Part shown: piece by piece, positions 53,328 through 63,862 of the stretch | How positions within the stretch are numbered: the stretch's first letter is position 1 | Layout: each line of letters begins with the position of its first letter | DNA from: Theocolax elegans | Lineage: Eukaryota > Arthropoda > Insecta > Hymenoptera > Cerocephalidae | Assembly: GCA_026168455.1 (NCBI GenBank) | Contig: CM047426.1 | Coordinates: 46,707,973 to 46,771,972, forward strand | Direction of reading: 5' to 3' | DNA length: 64,000 nucleotides | The notes under the pieces: model-generated | The model's database searches: none | What the model saw: only the letters and a program-made list of their open reading frames with translations | Told to the model about the DNA's origin: nothing | Position numbers and translations under genes: made by a program

Positions 53328-54519
53328 TTGCTTCCGCTACCAACCTCTGTTGATAGCCGCTAGACATGCCGTAAGTTAAGCGAGCATCCTCGCAAAACTC
53401 AGACCATGTCGACCACTCGTGTCTGTGGTTCCTATACCACACTACTGCTACCCCGTTAAGTAATTCGGATAACGAAGACAATACTTCGCTATTTGAAAGA
53501 TTACTATGCGCGCGACATTCCTCAACACGCGTCAAAAACATGTCGACGCTTAGACTTCGATCGCCGTTAAAATGCAAACCCCATTTGCGCACGATTTGGC
53601 CAACATGGCGCTTTGAAGTCACAGTAACGTTGATATTACTCGCGCTATTTAGCGCCGAGTTACCTGCAACATTCTCACCCAGGTTGAGAAGGTCTCCCCC
53701 TCTCCAAACGTTACTCGACTCTGACAAATGGTGAGTTTGATTTACCGATATCGGGCTACTTTGCGGTAGATTGACAATATCGTACGTATCTTGAAAAGTA
53801 ACGCGATTGCCAACTTTTCCAGTTGCACCGTGCGGAAGTTCGTTATTGCGCAACTCTTGCGCGTCAATCCGCGTACTACTCGCGGGCGACGCGCTTGCAA
53901 ATTTTTCGAATAACCTCGTTATCGAATCGATTTGCTTGTGCAGCTCCACATATTTGCGGTTAGATTCGTTCATGAATTCTCGATAATTCATGGGAATCTG
54001 TGGTTGCTGCCGTTCTTCCGACGGTTGCCGCGAAATACCCGGGGTTTGTTGAATTTCTGAGTTGTGTGCGTCTACTGTGGGTAGTCCATTTGCCCGTGCG
54101 CTTGTAGACGCATCGTTTTGCGCTTGTATTTGCGGTACTTGCGCATTATCCCCAGCACTCATCTGCTGGTGATACACAACTCTGATTAATTCATCATCGT
54201 GCAGCATTTGAATGGGGTGCGGTCGATCGTGATCAACACCCTCCTCGAGGATTGTTGATCCTGATTTTTCCGCGCACGTCTGGTCGATGAACGCGCTTCT
54301 CAATTGTTCTCGTTTTATGCGCGCTTCATCGGGTGGCAAATCGGTTTCTTCAAAATCCGCTTGGCTATAATGACCAAGAAGCCAATTATACAGACGTTCT
54401 ACCTTCGATAACCTCCAACCCGTATAGTTGAGGTTAAGAGCCTTGAGGTTCTCCTTGAGATCATCCTCAGACAGTGCCAAGCACCATTGCTCTACCGAAG
54501 TCAGCGTCTCTTGCGCCAT
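53310..54519 (-). CDS. gag of Gypsy B, C-terminally truncated
   Basis: The frame starts MAQETLTSVEQWCLALSEDD. An N-terminal alpha-helical region (about 1-75) is followed by a disordered Gln/Ser/Thr-rich part. The capsid domain occupies about 310-420: KWGLHFNGDRSLSVDMFLTR, LSELLNGVAVVWYRNHRHEW and SEFCEDARLTYGMSSGYQQR. It runs to about EANARTQG and then crosses the deletion junction into reverse transcriptase sequence in a wrong phase, so the nucleocapsid zinc knuckles and protease are gone. Frame end as read is 53227. Confidence 0.85.
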
Positions 54520-54530
54520 TACGCTGATTA

Positions 54531-54532
54531 AT

Positions 54533-54567
<35 letters not shown>

Positions 54568-54573
54568 TTTTAT
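54531..54573. repeat. TTTA microsatellite upstream of gag
   Basis: A run of about ten ATTT units stands directly upstream of the gag ATG on the element strand, in the leader. Confidence 0.9.
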
Positions 54574-56057
54574 TTATAACCGCTCGCCGATTTTTATAAA
54601 TAAATGCACTTATTAGCGTTGTGTGTGCGCGCTTTATTTCAGTTACACCAGTCCGTTAACCTAGTGTGCTTTCGGATTTACAACGTAAAATCCAAAGACA
54701 CACTTTAGCCGTTTTTACAATTTAAAATCACACTTAGATTAATGAATTTTAAAATATTACATATATAAATATATAAGTATATAAATTAATAAAGCGCACG
54801 CAAATATGTATAATAAATAAAAAATAAAATATATCGCTTATATATATACACTTGCGCTCACACACAACGAGACACAAAGATTTTTCCAACCAACTTGCGC
54901 AAAATAGGAAATGAAAGAATGTAATTAAAAAAAAAGGTTTGAAAATATCCTATTTTGCGCCCGTTGTCTTATATACGTACGTACATACACGCACAAAACA
55001 ACAACAACAAAAAAAAATCTCTTTTAATAATAAAAGATAAAAGATTAAATAATTTCACTAAAAAAAAATTATTATCACGCGAAAAATTCTCCAAAACACT
55101 TCAAATGTGTAAAAAAAAAGGTAATACTTAATTATTTATAAAAAATAAAAAAAAATTTTAAACAATTAAATGATTAAGAAAAAGAGGAAGAAAAGAAAGA
55201 AGAAAAAAAAATTAAATAAATGCGAATTGCAGGGTAATTTCTCAAACTACCCACGGCAAGAAAAGTGATTTTCTAATCACTTTCCTGCGATTCGCAAGTT
55301 GAAATTAAATTTTTCGCGTGCGCTATTCGAAATATTATTTCGCAAATAATATTCAAATAGCTTGAAAATTATAAGTTTTAAAAGTAACTCAATCTTTGTG
55401 TCTTGAACAATAGTTTGAGAATGTAAACAAGGCGCTTTGTTTACATTTGCGCGTCGCGTGCCTCCTCGCGTCAACAACGCACGAATTTAGACTAGCTAAA
55501 TTTTAACGTGGGTATCGAAATATTACGCTTGAAAATTGTTATTTTTATTGTATTTCAATATTCGAATTTTTGTTGGCGGATTATAATTTTTCGTAAAAAT
55601 TATAATTATATATGCGCTAAAAAAAAATTATTTATGCGCAAAATAATCGCCTAAATTCGATTAATAATTTTCAAATATTATTATCCGCAAGAGGAGAGAA
55701 GAAAAGAAATTAATTATGTCGGCGCTTAATAATTTTCCTCGAAAATTATTAATTATTTATGCGCTAAAACCAAATTATTTTTGCGCACAATAATCGCCAA
55801 GTATTAATAAAAATTATTAAGTGCGATTTATATCACCACATAAATCGAACACTTAACAAAAATTAATATTGTTAAATTATATTTTAAATTACCATAGCGC
55901 TTCTATGCGTAATTTATGCGCGAGAACTATAACGATATAAAAGAACGAACGGAGAGAGAAAATACAAGGTGCGATTTATTTCACCAAATAAGTCGAGCAC
56001 CGAAAATAAAATAATCAAGTTTCCCGGAAACGAAGTACCGCGTATCCCAACCCGAAA
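54574..56057 (-). other. 5' leader of Gypsy B
   Basis: An unusually long AT-rich untranslated region of about 1.5 kb between the primer binding site and gag. It has repeats of GCGCAAAATAAT-like motifs and short hairpins (for example AATAATTTTCGAGG near 55735). No frame of note; the RNA packaging signal would be expected here. Confidence 0.6.
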
Positions 56058-56074
56058 CCTGTAGTTGGGCGCCA
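56058..56074 (-). other. Primer binding site of Gypsy B
   Basis: On the element strand TGGCGCCCAACTACAGG starts two bases after the end of the 5' LTR. It begins with TGG, the complement of a tRNA CCA end. Its first 11 bases look like lysine-tRNA type sites, but I cannot fix the tRNA without a search. Confidence 0.8.
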
Positions 56075-56076
56075 GC

Positions 56077-56346
56077 TGTAACGGGGCGATTCTAGCGCGT
56101 GCTCCTCGTCGAGCACCGCTTTCGAGGTGAGGACTTACCTGCGCGGGCCTCGCGCCGCGCTGCCGTGTCCCTCGATGCCGCGATACCGCGCACGGGCTAT
56201 AGCCGTGGTGTAACCGCGGTATCTCGGTGATGATGCGCCGTAAACAACGAGGACGATTCTCCGCCGCGTGGAGAATCGCCGGACCGAGTCGCACTCGGGT
56301 AGATTTGTACGGGCTATTGTGCGTTTCGGAACACGCGCCCGTTATA
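56077..56346 (-). repeat. 5' LTR of Gypsy B, internally deleted
   Basis: It matches the 3' LTR over the first about 230 and last 36 bases on the plus-strand view, with about 860 bp missing between AGATTTGTAC (to 56310) and GGGCTATTGT. The two borders share TAC, suggesting a microhomology deletion. The GTGT duplication follows at 56347. Confidence 0.88.
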
Positions 56347-56763
56347 GTGTATAAAAAGTGCTATTATCAAATTACCAATAACACACAAATCAATAAGTAC
56401 TACTAAATAAATAAAACAATTATTTGCAAAGGATGTATACATATCACATGACAATAAAAAATCAATAATAATTCCTTTATGAAAATTGCTATTGCAATAA
56501 TAATTAAACTCTATTTCATACAAAAGTAATTATTTTTATAGATAATTTCTATTTTTTTAATATTATCATTTTAATTCATCGTATAATAATAATAAATTCA
56601 TTAATTATTATACATATAATAATAAATCTATATGGGGACAATTTGATAAATAATAATTGAATGTAGTTAAATAACAAAATATTTTTTAGTTTAATTTAAT
56701 ATTATCTATTAGATAATGATTTTTCAGCGAGCGAGCGTTAGCGAGTGAGGATTTTAGCTAGTA
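56347..56763 (-). repeat. Family F arm, inverted terminal part
   Basis: Continuation of 46528 after Gypsy B. It ends with GCGAGTGAGGATTTTAGCTAGT, the complement of the arm start at 24309. It is repeated at 58276-58694 as part of the tandem duplication. Confidence 0.85.
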
Positions 56764-57383
56764 CCTATAAAAATATTGTATACATTACATCTTACATAAA
56801 CTATGCAAAATCATTTGATAAAATAAAGATTAATAAAATAATCCCAAGAAGTTATGTATTTCCATCCCATCATTGAAATTGTAAGCTTCATTGTACACTC
56901 CTTGCAATTAAAGTTTACAAAGAAAAATAAATCGATCAATTATAACATATATTTGCAAACATTTATCAGTAAATAATAATGCAATGTTTTTAAGAATATT
57001 TTTAATAAAATTGTACTGTATAAATATTTTTTCTGAAACACTAATAATTTATTTACATTTACTTATTATTATTATTTATTATTTATTTATTTGCAGTTAG
57101 ATGTCTAATAGGTGTTAGTGCGCATTATACTTGCGTTGGTTGCGCTACCGCGCACCTTGATCTCGACTGAGCTTGTAAGGAACTAGCAGACGACGGTTCC
57201 CTTTAGAAGGTGCGTGCACAGTTCGGCTCGACGATCACACGCACCTCCTACACTCGGCAACGGACTACGATATCTAGTTGCACTTCTATTAGGTTATGTT
57301 AGATTATGATATTACCATGTATTATATATTGTCAGTTATTCTACTGCATCATAATAAATTTTGTAATAATATAATATATATAT
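56764..57383. other. Flank outside family F, no gene seen
   Basis: AT-rich sequence with a GC-richer stretch at 57110-57270 that contains CGCACCTTGATCTCG and AAGGTGCGTGC, able to pair in part. I recognise nothing. The same stretch recurs at 58695-59318. Confidence 0.5.
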
Positions 57384-57764
57384 TGTGACGTGGTATTCGC
57401 GTACCCGATTAAATTAATTAATTAATGTAATTAATATAAACCGTTGGGCCGCGTTGCCCAATACCGCGCACACAATTAATTTATTATTGATCCAAACTGC
57501 GGGCTGTCGCCAGGAACGCGAGTTGCTGGGACGATCGGTATGGAGGATTCGGGCAATCCTCCTTGCCTCGACACGAATTATAAATTTAAAGGATGTCGGC
57601 GGGAGCGGGGAGAATAAATAAACACTCAATTAATTAAAAATAAAATAAATAAAATATTTATTTTAACATATTTAACAAGATGGCCATCCAGGCCGTGTGC
57701 CGCGACAAATATTGCTTCGCGCGGGCGGAAGTCCGGGAGTCAACCGGATCGAGATCCTCGCCTG
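57384..57764 (-). repeat. Gypsy C LTR, truncated by duplication junction
   Basis: It begins TGTGACGTGGTATTCGCGTA on the plus strand and matches 59319-59703. At 57764/57765 it switches to Gypsy B LTR sequence. Confidence 0.85.
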
Positions 57765-58275
57765 ACAGCGTTTTCCACGACCGCTTATCCTACGCGCTTG
57801 TTAGAATGCTGAGCTTATAGCGGGAAAGCTCAGCACTGCGAGAGAAGTAACAAACTTACTTTGCGCAAACGTGCGCCGTCGGGTTCTTCTCCCGGTCACT
57901 CGCTCTCGCTCTTTATCTCGTTCTCGCCTTCTCGGAGGTGTCCTCCTGGCTGCGCGGCGACGACGAAGACTGGCTCTTTCCGCGGGCGGTGTCTCGTCCC
58001 GGGGTGGCTGATCGTGCCCTGAGCTCGCACGTTTTCTCTCTCACCTTCACTCCCTCTCACTCTCGCTCTCTCTCACTCTCTCACTCGTTCTCACACGTTC
58101 TCTCTTTCCTCTCTCTCGCTCTTTACTTCGTCGCACGTACTAACGCTCGTACGGCTCCCGACGAACTGCCCGAGACTCGGTGTCTCGCGGCCCTTTGCGA
58201 CGTTGCGCGCAATCACGTGATTACGCGGTTTTCGAGTTTACGGGCTATTGTGCGTTTCGGAACACGCGCCCGTTA
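57765..58275 (-). repeat. Gypsy B LTR fragment at the duplication junction
   Basis: It matches 47154-47656 of the Gypsy B 3' LTR, ending CGCGCCCGTTATA followed by GTGTATAAAAAG as at 56346. It keeps the part that the truncated 5' LTR lost. The frame at 57938-58285 is the same non-genic LTR frame as 47317-47685. Confidence 0.85.
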
Positions 58276-59318
58276 TAGTGTATAAAAAGTGCTATTATCA
58301 AATTACCAATAACACACAAATCAATAAGTACTACTAAATAAATAAAACAATTATTTGCAAAGGATGTATACATATCACATGACAATAAAAAATCAATAAT
58401 AATTCCTTTATGAAAATTGCTATTGCAATAATAATTAAACTCTATTTCATACAAAAGTAATTATTTTTATAGATAATTTCTATTTTTTTAATATTATCAT
58501 TTTAATTCATCGTATAATAATAATAAATTCATTAATTATTATACATATAATAATAAATCTATATGGGGACAATTTGATAAATAATAATTGAATGTAGTTA
58601 AATAACAAAATATTTTTTAGTTTAATTTAATATTATCTATTAGATAATGATTTTTCAGCGAGCGAGCGTTAGCGAGTGAGGATTTTAGCTAGTACCTATA
58701 AAAATATTGTATACATTACATCTTACATAAACTATGCAAAATCATTTGATAAAATAAAGATTAATAAAATAATCCCAAGAAGTTATGTATTTCCATCCCA
58801 TCATTGAAATTGTAAGCTTCATTGTACACTCCTTGCAATTAAAGTTTACAAAGAAAAATAAATCGATCAATTATAACATATATTTGCAAACATTTATCAG
58901 TAAATAATAATGCAATGTTTTTAAGAATATTTTTAATAAAATTGTACTGTATAAATATTTTTTCTGAAACACTAATAATTTATTTACATTTACTTATTAT
59001 TATTATTTATTTATTTATTTATTTGCAGTTAGATGTCTAATAGGTGTTAGTGCGCATTATACTTGCGTTGGTTGCGCTACCGCGCACCTTGATCTCGACT
59101 GAGCTTGTAAGGAACTAGCAGACGACGGTTCCCTTTAGAAGGTGCGTGCACAGTTCGGCTCGACGATCACACGCACCTCCTACACTCGGCAAACGGACTA
59201 CGATATCTAGTTGCACTTCTATTAGGTTATGTTAGATTATGATATTACCATGTATTATATATTGTCAGTTATTCTACTGCATCATAATAAATTTTGTAAT
59301 AATATAATATATATATAT
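58276..59318. repeat. Second copy of family F end and flank
   Basis: Nearly identical to 56347-57383. Together with the LTR pieces it forms a tandem duplication of period about 1931 bp (56311-57764 and 58242-59703). Confidence 0.88.
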
Positions 59319-60357
59319 TGTGACGTGGTATTCGCGTACCCGATTAAATTAATTAATTAATGTAATTAATATAAACCGTTGGGCCGCGTTGCCCAATACC
59401 GCGCACACAATTAATTTATTATTGATCCAAACTGCGGGCTGTCGCCAGGAACGCGAGTTTGCTGGGACGATCGGTATGGAGGATTCGGGCAATCCTCCTT
59501 GCCTCGACACGAATTATAAATTTAAAGGATGTCGGCGGGAGCGGGGAGAAATAAAATAAACACTCAATTAATTAAAAATAAAAATAAATAAAATATTTAT
59601 TTTAACATATTTAACAAGATGGCCATCCAGGCCGTGTGCCGCGACAAATATTGCTTCGCGCGGGCGGAAGTCCGGGAGTCAACCGGATCGAGATCCTCGC
59701 CTGCGGTTGACTCCTTCCTGAACCCCGCTATTCGGGTACCGGCGTACCCGAATACACTCCCGATGTACTCACACACATACACTCGGGGGAAGGGGGGAAA
59801 CACGCGGTAATACAAGAGGACTTACCGGGGTGCGCCCCGTGGATGGCCCAGCCGATCCTTGTCCCTGTGTCCTCCTGGGCAACGGAGGACGACGTCGGCT
59901 GCGGTGGTGGAAGGCGGCCCTGTGCCGCGGCGAGTGCCTCGCGAACCGCGTCCGCACTCACACAACACTTCCCGTCCTTGCTCACACTCACCAAGTCACT
60001 CGCGGCTCACTCACGAGGATGTTCCGGGTAACCGATGGCTTTGTTGCGCCTCACGCGCCTTATTAGCCGTAAACACTATATTCGGAACCGGAAAGATTTT
60101 TGTCCGCCTCGATCGGCGGATCGGGACATACTACTTAGGTAATCGCCTAATTTTCGAAAAAGGGATGAGAGTGGGGAACACACACACACTCGCGCTCTCA
60201 TCCCTACGTACCATTGCGCGCGTAATTGTACACTTCGATCGACGTAAACAAATGTCGTCGGTTGGCCTTGACATACCAAAGGCTCCGACGACTTACATTT
60301 AACAGAATTTAAATGCTTCGTTTGCCGCGAAAAGATTGTGTGACGATTTCCGTCACA
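59319..60357 (-). repeat. 3' LTR of Gypsy C
   Basis: On the element strand it starts TGTGACGGAAATCGTCACAC and ends CACGTCACA, 1039 bp. It matches the solo LTR at 19573-20606. The first bases are themselves a small inverted repeat (TGTGACG and CGTCACA). Frames inside it are not genes. Confidence 0.9.
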
Positions 60358-60371
60358 AAGCCCCCCCCCTA
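60358..60371 (-). other. Polypurine tract of Gypsy C
   Basis: On the element strand a run AGGGGGGGGGCTT stands immediately before the LTR start, the expected primer for plus-strand synthesis. Confidence 0.75.
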
Positions 60372-60452
60372 GACTCTACTTCCCTCGGGAAGGCCGAGTC
60401 GAAAGAAGGCACAATCTATTCGCGACCGCGCGCTGTCCTCTTCTCTCTTCAA

Positions 60453-62207
60453 TCAGTGGCGGGAAGGGATGCGGTCCTTGAGGATACGGACCACCTCCTG
60501 TCCTACATCTCGTGCCACATCAGCTGGGAGATTGGCAGCAGCCTCCAGCAACATACGACATTCCCTGAGAATGTCCGCCTCGTTGCTGGATTGTGCTGTC
60601 GACCCAGCTGAAGAAGCCGATACCTCCGAAGATGTACGGGGTTTAGACCCACTTCCCGACTTTGGTGTCGGCTGACGAGATGGCCCAGCCATCCTCGTAG
60701 CGTCGACTTCCATCGGGGTGGGCCGTCGCAAGTCACTAGGCCGAGCCTTCTGCGACTGCTCCCCACGAGGTTTCGGAACAGAGGTCTTGGTCTTACCCTT
60801 TCCACTGACTCGTTGGACAGGGACTGGCTGAGCCCCGCTCTCTTCGCGTCCCTGCCTTCCTGCTTCCGCTGCTTGGTCGCTGGTCGAGGGAGCGTTCAGG
60901 CTTTCTCTGTACTCCCTCGACTTCTGGTCCGCTTTGGCTTGGACGACCGCACTTAGGGCTGCCTTCACTTGCTCGAAGGGCCCCATGGAATCCAAGCCAA
61001 ATGCAGCGGCCTGGCGGCGAGTCGCCTCTTCCACACGGCGACCCACCACCACTTCCGCATAGGAAGGTTTGTTGCTGGAAGGCTTCACACACGAGCCCTT
61101 CCTAGCGCCTTCCTTGCGGGTGGGCGTCTCCACCCGTCGCTTCTTCGACTCCTTCGGACCTGCCCGTGGCGTTGGTCGCTTCGGTGCCTGTGGCGAGACA
61201 GGGACCTTAGCGGCCGGTGCAACGGGGTTAGATGGCGCGAAGGGGGAGTAGCCCCGTTCTCGGACCCACAAATCATGCGGCTCCGAACATCTGGGGCACT
61301 CCCTCACAGTCACCCCTCGGCGTCCGCAATTAAGACAGTATGTCTTTTGCGAAATCGCACACTCCCGGTGACTGTGGTCGCTTGCCCAGCAATTGTAGCA
61401 GGCGTTTTTAGGGGGATCTACCGACCGATCGAATGGTATTGCTACCAATCGTCGGAGGACAATTCCCCTAGTAATGACCGGGCCGGATGTAGATGACCCA
61501 GTCTTCGCCTGCTTGGGCAGGGACTCGACCCCAACATCGAGTTTCCCTGCTCGTGATGGACCTACGACAGGTGTCCCTGCTTCCGAGAACGGCCGAATCG
61601 TTGCTCGGGGTGGGGCGGGGACTCCTGATTCGTAGTCGTCCATCGTCAATTGCCTGTTGCCGCTAGATTTCTTCTTCTTGCGGCGTGGGCGATTTGCGGC
61701 GACGGACTTCTGCTGCTCCCGTTCTGCCTCACGCAGCTCCTCAGCATATTCTGCGGGGTAGATGTTGGCGGATGGCCCCGGTACTAATACCGCAGGCACA
61801 TCCACTTCCATCCGCTCCACTGGGGTTGACTCAGCCGACGAAGTGAGGTCCACCGTTGAGGCACGTGGTGTCCCTTCCAACTCCACTAGCACCTGGTCGA
61901 TGTCCCGCACCGACTGGGCACATCCAGCGAGCGGGTCATCTGCAGGTACCTCGAAGCCTTCGGGAGACACCGGAGTTACCTCGTTAGTGGTCTCCAAAGT
62001 CGGTGGGCTTTCCCCCAACAGTATGAGCTGAGGTGGAGATGGAGTGACGCCGTCTCCTGCCTCCAGGTCTCGGGCGTCCGGCGATATTGCGCGACGATTT
62101 CTGGCCGCCTCCTTCTCAAACCGGCGGTGGCCTTCTTCGTCGCGCTCGATCGCTCTTTGTTGGAGCATCTGCTCCGTCAGGGCGATCAACTCGCCGTTTG
62201 GGTCCAT
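60453..62207 (-). CDS. Third frame of Gypsy C: zinc-knuckle protein downstream of integrase
   Basis: The open frame runs from 62282 (609 aa), but the likely start is the ATG at 62207 (MDPNGELIALTEQMLQQRAI), since TTTTATTTCAG and CCCAG just upstream look like splice acceptors. The N-terminal about 40 residues are helical; an acidic/Pro/Ser region, basic patches (RPRRKKKKSSGNRQ) and then two knuckles follow: CYNCWASDHSHREC (complete CCHC) and CLNCGRRGVTVREC (Val for His) with CPRC. The rest is basic and disordered, ending EAAANLPADVARDVGQEVVR. It resembles gag nucleocapsid yet lies 3' of pol. It has no membrane segment. Confidence 0.75.
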   Translation of the reverse strand: MDPNGELIALTEQMLQQRAIERDEEGHRRFEKEAARNRRAISPDARDLEAGDGVTPSPPQLILLGESPPTLETTNEVTPVSPEGFEVPADDPLAGCAQSVRDIDQVLVELEGTPRASTVDLTSSAESTPVERMEVDVPAVLVPGPSANIYPAEYAEELREAEREQQKSVAANRPRRKKKKSSGNRQLTMDDYESGVPAPPRATIRPFSEAGTPVVGPSRAGKLDVGVESLPKQAKTGSSTSGPVITRGIVLRRLVAIPFDRSVDPPKNACYNCWASDHSHRECAISQKTYCLNCGRRGVTVRECPRCSEPHDLWVRERGYSPFAPSNPVAPAAKVPVSPQAPKRPTPRAGPKESKKRRVETPTRKEGARKGSCVKPSSNKPSYAEVVVGRRVEEATRRQAAAFGLDSMGPFEQVKAALSAVVQAKADQKSREYRESLNAPSTSDQAAEAGRQGREESGAQPVPVQRVSGKGKTKTSVPKPRGEQSQKARPSDLRRPTPMEVDATRMAGPSRQPTPKSGSGSKPRTSSEVSASSAGSTAQSSNEADILRECRMLLEAAANLPADVARDVGQEVVRILKDRIPSRH

Positions 62208-62395
62208 CTGGGAGCTGAAATAAAACAGAAGCTTATTAGTCATAATTAAAATATAAATTACGAATAAGGGAGAATTGCCCATTCACTCACACACAAGTAT
62301 TCTCAAATATCACTCTCTCAATGCATGGCATACAGTTACCAGGCCCAACCTTCGATAACTGTTCTCATGCGAACCGATACGCAACCCTTACTGCT

Positions 62396-63781
62396 TTACT
62401 TGACGACCCGAGGTGGTACATATCTTTTTACATCAGATATGTGTACCTCGGTCCGTTTCCGACCGGACTCTTCTAGTCTCAGAATTACTGGAGATAGTAC
62501 TTCTTTAACTTCGAAGGGTCCGTCATACTTTGGTGCAAGCTTAGCAGATATGCCCTTCGCACCTTGGGAAAGCGTTCGGCACTTCCTCATGACTAGATCT
62601 CCGACCTGAAATGAGGCAATACGTCTGTTTCTGTTGTAGGTCTTTTCTTGACGTCTTTGCTCCTCGTCAATGTATTTCTTGACCAAGTCGCGTAGAGCAT
62701 CAAGTCTTTTAAGACGATCTAGCCATACTTCGGGATTGTCCAGGATCTTAAATTCCTGTTTTTCCACTTCCCTGCGGAGACTCTTCACAGGTTGTGGGTG
62801 ACGCCCGAAGTTTAAGAACGCGGGTGAGACTTTGGTACTCGACTGCATTGCCGTGTTTATTGCATGACGAAATTCGTGCAAGTGTGTGTCCCACCCACGA
62901 TGATCCGAATCCACAAACGTCGCAATCATCGTTTTTAACGTTCTATTTGTTCTCTCCACTGGGTTGGCTTGTGGTCGGTAAGGAGGGGTTCTGACATGTT
63001 TTATGCCATACTCCTCCAGCATTCGCGACATGATGCCGTTGATGAACTCCGTCCCATTATCCGTTATTAGGAAATCCGGCGTTTCCCAACGGAAGACTAC
63101 GAGTTCCTCGAATGCTTTCGACACCGACTTACCGGTCGCCGTACGTAATGGTTTGAGCTCTATCCACCTTGTAAACAAGTCTTGAAATACTATGATGTAT
63201 TTGTATTGACTTTTACTACGTGGAAGCTCCATTACGTCTGCTGCCACAACAGCCCAGGGTCTCTCAATGTTACGTTTACCCATCAAGCCTTGAGGACCTG
63301 CTTGAGACGTCTTATAGCTCTGACAGATCAGACACTGTAAAACAAATTGGCGGGTATCGTGGTAGATACCTGGCCAATAATAGTCTCTCGCAACACGTTC
63401 GTAAGTCTTTTCGACTCCCATATGACCCATGGATGGGTGGAAATGAGAATCTACTAAGACTCGGTTCCTCTGCTCTAAGGGTAGAACAAGGCGCCAGCCT
63501 TCTTCTCGTTCTGTTACAGAGTCCAAGAGTTTATCACTTGTAAAACGATATAGCATATCATCCTCAATTTTCCACTCCGGAAATTTCTGAGGGCATGAGC
63601 GTACATCGTTTAACCTAGCAATATACCATGGGTCTGTAATTACTTCGAACGAGGCAATCTCTTCTTCGTCGGGGTCCTGGGTTGACGGCACGAGAAAGCG
63701 CGTCCGGACATAGTGCAAGGCTCCTTTCTTATGCACTATTTCAAAGTCCCATTGCTGCATTTCAAGTATCCATCGTGCCAA
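62396..63781 (-). CDS. pol of Gypsy C: end of RNase H and integrase
   Basis: The 461-residue frame begins at the end of RNase H (LARWILEMQQWDFEI is the usual border block; the first Met is a chance one). Integrase follows: zinc-binding region (DSHFHPSMGHMGVEKTY ... CLICQSYK, about 115-160), core with Asp in VAADVMELPRSKSQYKYIIV, Asp in LITDNGTEFING and Glu in QANPVERTNRTLK, then the C-terminal SH3-like part and GPF module (LAPKYDGPFEVKEV). All catalytic residues are kept. It ends VPPRVVK without AT-hook tail. The third frame starts 190 bp further on. Confidence 0.9.
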   Translation of the reverse strand: MARWILEMQQWDFEIVHKKGALHYVRTRFLVPSTQDPDEEEIASFEVITDPWYIARLNDVRSCPQKFPEWKIEDDMLYRFTSDKLLDSVTEREEGWRLVLPLEQRNRVLVDSHFHPSMGHMGVEKTYERVARDYYWPGIYHDTRQFVLQCLICQSYKTSQAGPQGLMGKRNIERPWAVVAADVMELPRSKSQYKYIIVFQDLFTRWIELKPLRTATGKSVSKAFEELVVFRWETPDFLITDNGTEFINGIMSRMLEEYGIKHVRTPPYRPQANPVERTNRTLKTMIATFVDSDHRGWDTHLHEFRHAINTAMQSSTKVSPAFLNFGRHPQPVKSLRREVEKQEFKILDNPEVWLDRLKRLDALRDLVKKYIDEEQRRQEKTYNRNRRIASFQVGDLVMRKCRTLSQGAKGISAKLAPKYDGPFEVKEVLSPVILRLEESGRKRTEVHISDVKRYVPPRVVK

Positions 63782-63862
63782 CCTACCGACGGCTCTCTGA
63801 GATTTTTGAGCAACTACTACGACACTACTCCCTTCTCCACCAAGGGCTTCTTGTCCTCTTTA

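Larger units (their letters stand above)
46529..56346 (-). mobile_element. Gypsy B, Gypsy-type LTR retrotransposon with extra 3' frame
   Basis: The ends are marked by GTGT target duplications (46525-46528 and 56347-56350). Minus-strand order: short 5' LTR, primer binding site, leader, gag, a fused reverse transcriptase-RNase H-integrase frame, a third frame, polypurine tract, 3' LTR. Two large rearrangements are visible. The part from the end of gag to the middle of the reverse transcriptase is deleted near 53300. A segment of 1870 bp is present twice in tandem (48503-50373 and 50374-52243). Confidence 0.9.
36980..56763. mobile_element. Second family F fold-back copy, about 20 kb with nested insertions
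   Basis: The left arm starts near 36980 (TCCTCCCTCGTTCACGATCG) and the right arm ends at 56763 with CGAGTGAGGATTTTAGCTAGT. Left arm pieces 36980-37136 and 41474-42578 match the right arm pieces 56347-56763 and 45446-46528 in reverse, in the same order. The LOA-like element and Gypsy B are later insertions with their own target duplications. Between the arms are satellite blocks and linkers. Without the two insertions it would be about 5.6 kb. No transposase was found. Confidence 0.7.

Noticed and set aside
58245..58454. 69-residue frame MYEIEFNYYC, identical at 56314-56523
   Set aside because: Identity is due to the tandem duplication; the sequence is the AT-rich family F arm with no coding sign.
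59597..60302. Several frames within the Gypsy C LTR
   Set aside because: They lie inside a long terminal repeat that recurs as a solo LTR at 19573-20606, where the frames are not kept.
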